From assembly GCA_030599405.1 (NCBI GenBank), contig JAUVOB010000148.1:1-5245 (forward strand): a stretch of 5,245 nucleotides of DNA, read 5' to 3'. Position 1 is the first letter of the stretch; each line of letters starts with the position of its first letter. Position numbers and translations under genes: made by a program. The stretch comes from Chloroflexota bacterium. GTDB lineage: Bacteria > Chloroflexota > Anaerolineae > Promineifilales > Promineifilaceae. A model generated the notes under the pieces. It made no database searches. It was given only the letters and a program-made list of their open reading frames with translations, and had not been told where the DNA came from. This document shows positions 1 through 5,245 of this stretch, piece by piece.

Positions 1-2
1 AG

Positions 3-98
3 GTGACATTGAACGTAAAAGAACAGAAACGATTATTGGTATTGAATGAGGTATTGGCAGGACGGATGACAGGACAAGATGCCGTTGACCTCGCTTAA
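3..98 (+). pseudogene. N-terminal remnant of a helix-turn-helix (ISNCY-like) transposase
   Basis: Reading from the GTG at base 3 gives 31 residues (starting VTLNVKEQKRLLVLNEVL) followed by TAA. This resembles the first residues of a group of transposases annotated as ISNCY or helix-turn-helix, which begin with an NVKEQKRL-type segment, then LAGRMTGQ-A, then the recognition helix region. Here the similarity ends just where the helix-turn-helix should continue, so no DNA-binding or catalytic domain remains. I see no continuation in the other two frames before base 188, which favours deletion or an IS edge over a single frameshift. The family is recognised from memory of its N-terminus, not from a search. 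The true start could lie left of the window. The piece is too short to be functional. Confidence 0.6.
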
Positions 99-188
99 TA
101 CACAAGCAATCGCTAACAACGAATTTGTTACCGAGATGGAATAGAGATCAAGACCGATTGGATCAGGGTTCGAATCCTGGCAGGCTCC
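99..188. other. Short non-coding gap between transposase remnant and the convergent membrane gene
   Basis: This stretch lies downstream of both the plus-strand transposase remnant and the minus-strand DUF2723 gene. I see no open frame worth calling, no stem followed by a T-run that would make a convincing intrinsic terminator, and no intact inverted repeat typical of an IS end. Its only recognisable content is the tRNA-like motif in its right part, listed separately. Confidence 0.5.
164..188 (+). other. tRNA T-arm-like motif, possible tRNA 3'-end fragment
   Basis: Bases 167-177 read GGTTCGAATCC, the classic T-loop core of a tRNA. The flanks give a partial stem: the CAGG at 164-167 can pair with the CCTG at 176-179, in a different register from the canonical five-base stem. 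The following bases 181-188 resemble an acceptor 3' strand, but no CCA is present. The 5' acceptor strand, D arm and anticodon arm that should start about 73 bases upstream are not visible. It may be a leftover tRNA 3' end of the kind made at integration sites, which would fit the neighbouring transposase scrap. It may equally be a chance dyad around TTCGAA. Confidence 0.3.
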
Positions 189-3125
189 CTATCGACTTAA
201 TTCGGCTACGTTGCCCAAGCCAAGAGGAAGCCAGGGAGTTTCTTCGCTGATGCGCTCGTCTAAAAGGGGCAGCGCTCGGCCGGTGAAGGCATCATAGAGG
301 CGGACCAGGGGGCTCACCACTTGCCCGGGTGATGCATTTTCATCCACAGTTAGCCAGTGCGGATCGCGAACGGCCGATCCACCGATCCATTTCAAGGTAG
401 GTATGGCGCCCATGGCGGGGATACCATCGTCCAGATCCCACCAGGACCAGTGAAAACCGTCCTCCTCGAAGCCAACAAGTCGCACCGATACGACCAGATC
501 GCGATCGATGGGATGGGCGCTGAAAAACCTTTGAGGAAGGCTCAGCGTTTGGCCTGGGCTTGGGGAAACATCCTGAAACGACCGGCCGTTCCAGACTATT
601 CCCTGGCCAAAAGGAATGTACTGTTGATCGCCATCGTTGTTGATTACTATTCCGGTTCGCTCGACTCCCCATGGTCCGATGGTGGAGTTTAGCGCATATT
701 CGTTCGCCAATGGATCGAATATCTCGGAGTAGTAGCCTTCAGACCCTTGCCAATGGAGGTATAAACGGGATCTTCCCGGAAGCGTATTATCCCAATCGTA
801 ACCGATGAGCGTGCGCTCGTTGTCACCAGGTTCTGTCTTGTTTGTAGGGTTGAAGGTCACCATCGGTGTCGATGAAGCCACGACAGGGAGGGTGCCAATC
901 GGCGTCCTTGTCTCACCCTGGGCATCTGTTAGCGGCTCGGCGCCGTACGCCCCAATCATCAACCCGTAGTCGGCGGGCTCGGTTCCAGGTCTTGGTGTTA
1001 GACGAAATTGAGTGAAGGTCAGTCCTTCTTCCTTCGCCCTGGCTGGAACATCCTGCTGAGCGTAAACCTTCCCATCATTGCCGATCAGGTGGGCAAATAA
1101 AGAAAGGCTTCCGTCAGATTCGGTTAAGGGGCGCCAGGCAAGCGTAAGACGAGATTCACGACCAACTTCGACCTCTGGGTCGTCGACCGAAAAACCCAAA
1201 ATCTCTATAGATTCACCGAAGGTAAAATCCAGGGGATCGAATTTGGCCGGAAGATCATAAGTAGGTGCGTCACCATACAAAAACGCGTCGGCGACTGGAT
1301 CGGCAGGAGGTATAGAGGCATATGCTTCTTGGTCGAAGTGAGTGGCAAGGACCGGGCGACCGGTGCTTAATTCCTCCTGGATCCGGCGTGCCCAGGTAAG
1401 GCCATATTCCTCGGCCGTTGGATATACAAAACTAACCTCAACATCAGGGCGCTTACCTTCCACTTCCTGCAGGTACCAGAGAGGAGTCACCCAATGCCAG
1501 TCGGCGAGTATCACCGTATCAACAGGCGCTTCTTCTAGCATCTTTTCGGTGAAATCGCGGGTGTTGCTCATCTCCGCAAGATATGTAAAACTCGGAAGTC
1601 GCTCTATCCCTTGGACAATCACAACAAGGACAACAATGCCCACGAAGATGGAGGTGACCGCTCCAAATCCGGTGGATATTGCGCCATCGTCCCTATCTGC
1701 GCGAAGGCCGTTATGTACGTAGCTAACTGCGTAGCCCAGCATTATCGCAAGTGGAACGTAGGCCGGCATAAGGTACTCAACAGTCTGTGGCGCCCTGTAC
1801 ATAGCGGTAACCAAGACCATAATAGCGAACGAACCGCCTAGAAGGAATGCCAGCTTGCGATCGCGCCACATTAATAGAAGAAATCCGATTGCCATTACGA
1901 TCAGAATCAGGGCATTGAATTGAAAGGTCATGACGTTAGTCATTATTTTTAGCCGCTCCCAGAGGATTCCAGGTTCGGTATAATAGAAGAAGTCGCCACG
2001 GAAGCCTAGAGCCAGCACGTGATTCAAAAAGCCTTTTACGGTTGTCAAATCTGCTGGGGCGCCCTGGGCGCCGGCTGCGGCTCTAAGAGGCAGATACAAT
2101 AATGGCAACAGACCAACAAGGACAGCCAATATGAGCCAGGGCCACAAGCGAGGCTGCCTGATCCAGTTCCGGTCTATCAAGAAGAGAAAGAGTATAAAGA
2201 CCAATCCCATGAAGATTAGCGACGTATGGTGCGTGATGCCAAGCGTCAGGACCAATACGAAGGCAATCGAAAGCAACCAAAGGACTCTTGATGCAGGTCG
2301 AATCTCAGAATTATCGGTCTCTTGATCTGAATCGAGTTCCTTCTCTTTCGCTCTCTCTTCTCTATACCTGATAAGAAGGTAGATGGCGAGGGCAGCAAAT
2401 AAGGCGGTCAAGCTGCGGACGTTGGTAGTCGTCGATTGGGCCCAGAACGTCGTTGCGGTTCCAAGAGCGAGGGCTGAAACGAGCCCACCAATGATAGTGC
2501 GCGTGAGGCGGTAGACCGAACAGTAGACTAATAATAGAGTCAGTGTTCCTGTTAGAACTGACAACGCGTTTACCATGGTGGCTGGGGTCACGCCAAAAGG
2601 TAGGCGCGTCATAGAGTTGGCCAATAGCGTGTACAAGGGGAAGCCTGGGGGGTGGGCGACACCGAGTGTAGCCGCAACTAGCTGGAATTCTCCGCTGTCG
2701 GCCGGCAGTAGACCGGGCGAGAGGGTAGTCAAATAGAGAATGAGAAACCCAGCCGCAAGTAATATCGCTGTAATAATCGGCAGCCGCCTGCTCAGGCTAG
2801 AGGAACTCTTTTGTCGCGAAGCGTAGTTTAGGATTCCTATTAGAAAACTCAATGTGGCGGCTGAAAGCGCGCCGCGCATATCGGCATCGGGATAGACGAC
2901 GTAGAGGAACAAGAACAATAGGGGCCACGTTCGCTCCATCGGCTGCTCCCTTAACCCAAGGATTGAAAGGCCTATCGTAACGGCGGTAATAGCGATTGCT
3001 CCAATCAACCCAGGTTGAAACAGTTCACTAAGGACGCGCCCGACATAGAGTCCAAGCACCGCAGGCGGACCGAGCCACCCCCAGCGGCCGATCACCTGGT
3101 CTATTTTTCTCACCAAAACCTCCAT
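189..3125 (-). CDS. DUF2723/GT117 (TMEM260-like) polytopic membrane glycosyltransferase with C-terminal beta-rich domains
   Basis: Probably a GT-C-type glycosyltransferase that moves a sugar from a lipid carrier onto a protein or glycan outside the membrane. The family includes the protein O-mannosyltransferase TMEM260; donor and acceptor here are unknown. Numbering from the chosen ATG (978 residues), about 15 hydrophobic segments fill residues 20-505. The DUF2723 signature is at 130-230: DSGEF at 143-147, whose acidic residues are candidate catalytic or metal-binding positions, and HPPGFPLY at 158-165. Further family-like motifs are GITHH (296-300) and LYLPLRA (343-349). A highly charged loop at 254-280 is probably cytoplasmic. 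The soluble tail contains an alpha/beta-looking part (535-600), a beta-sandwich-like module (about 638-750) with pattern LTLAWRPL, LSLFAHLIGNDGKVYAQ, and a second beta-rich stretch (about 770-950). The frame could extend 58 codons to a TTG at 3299, but the ATG at 3125 is preferred because a TATAAT box sits directly before it and hydrophobic segments begin soon after. Family call strong, substrate unknown. Confidence 0.85.
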   Translation of the reverse strand: MEVLVRKIDQVIGRWGWLGPPAVLGLYVGRVLSELFQPGLIGAIAITAVTIGLSILGLREQPMERTWPLLFLFLYVVYPDADMRGALSAATLSFLIGILNYASRQKSSSSLSRRLPIITAILLAAGFLILYLTTLSPGLLPADSGEFQLVAATLGVAHPPGFPLYTLLANSMTRLPFGVTPATMVNALSVLTGTLTLLLVYCSVYRLTRTIIGGLVSALALGTATTFWAQSTTTNVRSLTALFAALAIYLLIRYREERAKEKELDSDQETDNSEIRPASRVLWLLSIAFVLVLTLGITHHTSLIFMGLVFILFLFLIDRNWIRQPRLWPWLILAVLVGLLPLLYLPLRAAAGAQGAPADLTTVKGFLNHVLALGFRGDFFYYTEPGILWERLKIMTNVMTFQFNALILIVMAIGFLLLMWRDRKLAFLLGGSFAIMVLVTAMYRAPQTVEYLMPAYVPLAIMLGYAVSYVHNGLRADRDDGAISTGFGAVTSIFVGIVVLVVIVQGIERLPSFTYLAEMSNTRDFTEKMLEEAPVDTVILADWHWVTPLWYLQEVEGKRPDVEVSFVYPTAEEYGLTWARRIQEELSTGRPVLATHFDQEAYASIPPADPVADAFLYGDAPTYDLPAKFDPLDFTFGESIEILGFSVDDPEVEVGRESRLTLAWRPLTESDGSLSLFAHLIGNDGKVYAQQDVPARAKEEGLTFTQFRLTPRPGTEPADYGLMIGAYGAEPLTDAQGETRTPIGTLPVVASSTPMVTFNPTNKTEPGDNERTLIGYDWDNTLPGRSRLYLHWQGSEGYYSEIFDPLANEYALNSTIGPWGVERTGIVINNDGDQQYIPFGQGIVWNGRSFQDVSPSPGQTLSLPQRFFSAHPIDRDLVVSVRLVGFEEDGFHWSWWDLDDGIPAMGAIPTLKWIGGSAVRDPHWLTVDENASPGQVVSPLVRLYDAFTGRALPLLDERISEETPWLPLGLGNVAELSR

Positions 3126-3132
3126 AGACCGG

Positions 3133-3138
3133 ATTATA
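3133..3138 (-). promoter_or_regulatory. Perfect -10 box (TATAAT) just upstream of the DUF2723 gene start
   Basis: On the minus strand bases 3138-3133 read TATAAT, followed by seven bases and then the ATG at 3125. Transcription from such a box normally begins about seven bases downstream, which would place the first transcribed base at or beside the A of the ATG and give a leaderless mRNA. In line with this, I see no Shine-Dalgarno sequence before the ATG. A -35 element is poor: the best is TTCAGG at 3163-3158, 19 bases from the -10 box. Inferred from sequence only. Confidence 0.5.
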
Positions 3139-3318
3139 CATGACCATCCGCCTAAATCCCTGAAGATAGCTGTACGGAATAACGTTCGTCTCAGAATGTC
3201 AGCCGACGCTGCAGTTGAACATACAGGACATGTGAAGTTGAGCCATAACTTTGGTACATACCAGGCATCATCTATCACTGGCGAGCTACTTATGGACAAT
3301 TAGGCCATAAAATAGGAT

Positions 3319-3336
3319 GATCAGGATTGTCTGATC
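3319..3336. promoter_or_regulatory. Perfect inverted repeat GATCAG-N6-CTGATC, candidate operator
   Basis: Bases 3319-3324 (GATCAG) are the exact reverse complement of bases 3331-3336 (CTGATC), with a six-base spacer. The size and 12-base centre-to-centre spacing of the arms suit a dimeric helix-turn-helix regulator. It sits about 125 bases before the plus-strand ATG at 3462 and about 195 bases from the minus-strand ATG at 3125, so it could act on either gene. It is not followed by a T-run, so a terminator is unlikely. No regulator is encoded in the window, and a short dyad can arise by chance. Confidence 0.35.
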
Positions 3337-3351
3337 GGAGCCGGAGATATC

Positions 3352-3416
3352 TGTGTTGGCATTTGAGCCAGGCATTTGTGCCAGGCATCTGTGCTCAGCA
3401 TAAATGTTCTGCATCG
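3352..3416 (+). repeat. Five degenerate 13-nt tandem units upstream of the ParB-like/Usp gene
   Basis: The units are TGTGTTGGCATTT, GAGCCAGGCATTT, GTGCCAGGCATCT, GTGCTCAGCATAA and ATGTTCTGCATCG, giving a rough consensus GTGCCAGGCATNT. All five share GCAT at the same place in the 13-base period (at 3359, 3372, 3385, 3398 and 3411), and the two central copies share the 8-mer CCAGGCAT. Copies one, four and five are clearly diverged. Because 13 is not a multiple of three, the array does not make a repeated peptide in the upstream-extended reading frame, which argues that this part is not coding. It could be an iteron-like protein-binding array or an eroded minisatellite. Confidence 0.5.
3376..3404 (+). 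promoter_or_regulatory. Weak candidate promoter for the ParB-like/Usp gene
   Basis: TTGTGC (3376-3381) and CATAAA (3399-3404) are separated by 17 bases and partly match -35 and -10 consensus. Transcription would start near 3411 and leave a leader of about 50 bases before the ATG at 3462. Both elements lie inside the 13-nt repeat array, so a protein bound there would compete with RNA polymerase. The match is poor, and an alternative -10 (TAAAAT, 3308-3313) lies further upstream without a good -35. Confidence 0.2.
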
Positions 3417-3449
3417 CAGACTCCTTGTATCATGTTGGAGTCGGATGCT

Positions 3450-3454
3450 GAGGA
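3450..3454 (+). promoter_or_regulatory. Shine-Dalgarno sequence that decides the start of the ParB-like/Usp gene
   Basis: GAGGA at 3450-3454 lies seven bases before the ATG at 3462, which is normal spacing. The two earlier in-frame candidates, TTG at 3327 and ATG at 3432, are weaker: I see nothing purine-rich at proper distance before 3432, and a TTG start would need the non-triplet repeat array to be coding. Confidence 0.6.
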
Positions 3455-3461
3455 CCATAAG

Positions 3462-5186
3462 ATGAAAAGTCACTACGTGGCCGCTGAGGAGTTTCACAGA
3501 GCAAGAAATCGTGCTTCGTTCCAGGAACTACTTGCCCGTTTGACACGGAATCCGGTGGAGCTGCTTTCATATGAAGAAGTTCGCCAAAAACTGAGGACTA
3601 GTGGCGTTGCCTCTCAATCTATTAGGGAAGTTCCGCTGGATGCCATTGTGGGAAGCGTGGGGCGGTATACTGATTTTACACGATCGTTTTTGCCGCGGCG
3701 CACCAGCGATAGGGAAAGATGGGTAAGGATCATGGTCGCCACGAACGACGCCAGTGGACTCCCACCTGTCGACCTTTATCTCATAGATGAAGTTTACTTT
3801 GTCTCGGATGGCCATCACCGTGTTTCTGTCGCTAAGGAGGTTGGCGCGGACACCATACAGGCATACGTGACTGAGATTCGTTCTGATATTCCGCTATCGA
3901 CCGATGACCGCCGAGAGGATCTCATCTTGAAGGCCGAGTACGCTGATTTCTTGAACCAGACACAGATCACCGCCTCGCGTCAAAATGCGGACCTTACCGT
4001 CTCAACGGCCGGGCAATATGGTAAGTTGCTTGATCACATTAGTGTTCATAGATATTTCCTGGGGATCGATCTTGACAAAGAGATCTCATATGCCGAAGCG
4101 GTAGTGCACTGGTATGACACGGTTTATCTGCCCGTCATTCTTATCGTGCGCGATCTAGGTATCTTGCATGATTTTCCTCAGCGCACCGAGGCGGATCTAT
4201 ATTTATGGATCACCCAGCATCGTGCTGGAATAGTTGAGACGATTAATTGGGACGTGGATTATGAGGCAGCGGCGGTTGATCTCATCGAGCATAAAGGACC
4301 GCGATGGCGGCGGATAATTTCGCGACTTGGTAGAAATGTAATTGATATTGTTTTGCCCGAAGAGTATTCAGTGACCTCGGATAGGGCTAACTTACATTAT
4401 GTAAAGAAGAAAGTCCCTGAGAGACGTCGTTTATTTATCGACATACTGGTGCCTATCAGCGGACTAGAAGTAGGTTGGATTGCCCTTGACCAGGCATTGG
4501 ATGTAGCCACGCGAGAGGGTGGTCGTGTACTCGGCCTCCACGTATCGGCCGGAGATGATGAGCCTGACTCCCTGTTAAAATCCATGGAAGACGGTTTTTA
4601 CTGGAGATGTGGCGAAAAGGGGGTACGAGGCACATTGGCTTTCGCTAATGGAACCATTGCCCGAACGATATGCGAACGTGCGCGTTGGACCGATCTCGTG
4701 GTAGTTAAGCTCATGTATCCCCCTGGATCCTCAGCGCTCGAGCGATACAGCTCTGGTTTGGCTAAGATGATACGGGGCTGCTCTCGACCCATACTCGTGG
4801 TTGCAGGTGATGTTACGCCCCTTAATAAACCGCTTCTCGTCTGGGAAGACAATGAGAAATCGAACCTTGCCTTGATGGTCGCCGCTTATGTCGCTGGGCA
4901 ATGGAAGCTCCCAATTGTTGTCCTTGCCCGTAACGACAGAGGTACTCAATCGCCAGAAAGTATGGAGAAGCTCCACGATTATCTTGTTGAGTTTGACCTT
5001 GACGTGACGTATTTAACCGGCGACATAGGTTCAACTGAAGAGATTCTTGGCATCGCTGATGAAAGGTGCTGCGACTGGATAATATCTGGTGGATATGAGA
5101 GCAGCGCGTTGATGGAGATCGTACTCGGCACAACGTTGGACGAGTTGCTGGGCCAATCGACCATTCCCATATTGATCTGCCAATAA
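3462..5186 (+). CDS. ParB-like / DUF4032-like / tandem universal stress (Usp) domain fusion protein
   Basis: A 574-residue soluble protein with no signal peptide or membrane segment. Numbering from the ATG at 3462: residues 10-140 look like a ParB/sulfiredoxin-type N-terminal domain, with the segment VPLDAIVGSVGRYTDF (57-72) and the conserved box DGHHRVSVA (116-124), the DGHHR being the phosphate- or nucleotide-contacting motif of that fold. Residues 185-260 resemble the region following this box in DUF4032-type proteins (HRYFLG, HWYDTVYLPV, RTEADLYLWI). Residues 320-449 and 455-574 are two Usp-like Rossmann domains: LVPISGLEVGWIALDQAL opens the first, SRPILVV closes it, and STIPILICQ closes the second. 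The Usp ATP motif G-2x-G-9x-G(S/T) is degenerate: in the second domain it reads G543-2x-E546-9x-G556-T557, and in the first it is not recognisable. A nucleotide-sensing or stress regulatory role is an inference; the reaction, if any, is unknown. DNA cleavage or partitioning should not be assumed from the ParB-like domain. No partner gene is in view. Confidence 0.75.
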   Translation: MKSHYVAAEEFHRARNRASFQELLARLTRNPVELLSYEEVRQKLRTSGVASQSIREVPLDAIVGSVGRYTDFTRSFLPRRTSDRERWVRIMVATNDASGLPPVDLYLIDEVYFVSDGHHRVSVAKEVGADTIQAYVTEIRSDIPLSTDDRREDLILKAEYADFLNQTQITASRQNADLTVSTAGQYGKLLDHISVHRYFLGIDLDKEISYAEAVVHWYDTVYLPVILIVRDLGILHDFPQRTEADLYLWITQHRAGIVETINWDVDYEAAAVDLIEHKGPRWRRIISRLGRNVIDIVLPEEYSVTSDRANLHYVKKKVPERRRLFIDILVPISGLEVGWIALDQALDVATREGGRVLGLHVSAGDDEPDSLLKSMEDGFYWRCGEKGVRGTLAFANGTIARTICERARWTDLVVVKLMYPPGSSALERYSSGLAKMIRGCSRPILVVAGDVTPLNKPLLVWEDNEKSNLALMVAAYVAGQWKLPIVVLARNDRGTQSPESMEKLHDYLVEFDLDVTYLTGDIGSTEEILGIADERCCDWIISGGYESSALMEIVLGTTLDELLGQSTIPILICQ

Positions 5187-5245
5187 TTGTAGCCTTTGCT
5201 TTGTTCTTCTACGGTGTGGATCGTTGCCCTGGTTCAGATATACCA
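5187..5245. other. Downstream edge, no supported feature
   Basis: These 59 bases after the TAA contain no stem with a T-run and no start codon with a Shine-Dalgarno sequence. One frame stays open and hydrophobic (IVAFALFFYG) to the window edge but has no credible start here, so whether another gene follows cannot be judged. Confidence 0.4.

Larger units (their letters stand above)
3126..3461. other. Divergent intergenic regulatory region
   Basis: This 336-base stretch separates two divergent genes. It holds the TATAAT box for the minus-strand gene, a 12-base palindrome TGGTACATACCA (3252-3263), the inverted repeat at 3319-3336, the 13-nt tandem units at 3352-3416, and a Shine-Dalgarno sequence at 3450-3454. 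Both genes have open reading frames reaching into it from TTG codons (3299 on minus, 3327 on plus), but neither TTG has convincing translation signals. I see no RNA gene or riboswitch-like fold by eye. The TTG-start alternatives remain possible, which would shrink the true intergenic space to under 30 bases. Confidence 0.6.

Noticed and set aside
116..188. A complete tRNA gene ending near base 188
   Set aside because: Only a T-arm-like segment is visible. The matching 5' acceptor strand, D arm and anticodon arm are absent, the canonical T-stem has a mismatch, and no CCA follows.
340..2325. Several open frames of 60-126 codons, mostly on the plus strand, inside the membrane protein gene
   Set aside because: They lie opposite or out of frame to a clear long gene and encode Ser/Arg-rich sequences with no recognisable domain, typical of shadow frames.
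3126..3299. 58-residue N-terminal extension of the membrane protein from the TTG at 3299, including a CPVC motif
   Set aside because: It has no ATG or credible ribosome binding site, it overlaps a perfect -10 box placed for the ATG at 3125, and the family-like hydrophobic start follows the ATG. It is kept only as an alternative.
3352..3416. CRISPR array
   Set aside because: The units are directly adjacent, 13 bases long and diverged, with no unique spacers and no cas gene in the window.
3327..3461. 45-residue N-terminal extension of the ParB-like/Usp protein from the TTG at 3327
   Set aside because: The extension covers a 13-nt tandem array that does not keep frame between units and has a low-complexity Cys-rich translation. 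A good Shine-Dalgarno sequence precedes the ATG at 3462.
3567..5170. Minus-strand open frames of 62-103 codons within the ParB-like/Usp gene
   Set aside because: They are antisense to a protein with recognisable domains, overlap one another in different frames, and have no domain or translation signal of their own.
5187..5245. Start of a further plus-strand gene
   Set aside because: An open hydrophobic frame exists to the edge, but it overlaps the end of the previous gene and has no start codon with a ribosome binding site inside the window.

Overview
This window holds two long, divergently oriented genes separated by a regulatory-looking intergenic region. A scrap of mobile DNA lies at the left edge. 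The gene types (a very large GT-C-like membrane glycosyltransferase with C-terminal beta-rich modules, and a ParB-like plus tandem universal-stress fusion) and the roughly even base composition suggest a bacterium of the Chloroflexota. This is inferred from family distribution as I know it; the window has no rRNA or other phylogenetic marker.

Layout: bases 3-98 encode 31 residues matching the N-terminus of an ISNCY-like helix-turn-helix transposase, then a stop. Bases 99-188 are non-coding and contain a tRNA T-arm-like motif but no complete tRNA. Bases 3125-189 (minus strand) encode a 978-residue polytopic protein of the DUF2723/GT117 (TMEM260-like) family. Its preferred ATG lies just downstream of a perfect TATAAT box, which suggests a leaderless transcript. 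Bases 3126-3461 form a 336-base divergent intergenic region with an 18-bp inverted repeat (GATCAG-N6-CTGATC) and five degenerate 13-nt tandem units. Bases 3462-5186 (plus strand) encode a 574-residue protein with a ParB-like N-terminal domain, a DUF4032-like middle region and two degenerate Usp domains. The last 59 bases show no supported feature.

Both long genes can be read further upstream from TTG codons (3299 on minus, 3327 on plus). The internal ATG starts are better supported: M59 of the minus-strand frame by the promoter position, M46 of the plus-strand frame by a Shine-Dalgarno sequence. The 13-nt repeat period, not a multiple of three, also argues that the plus-strand extension is non-coding.

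Nothing shows that the two gene products act together. One is probably an envelope sugar transferase. The other looks like a soluble regulatory or nucleotide-sensing protein. Their shared intergenic region leaves room for joint control. The most interesting items are the ParB-like/Usp fusion and the repeats in front of it.
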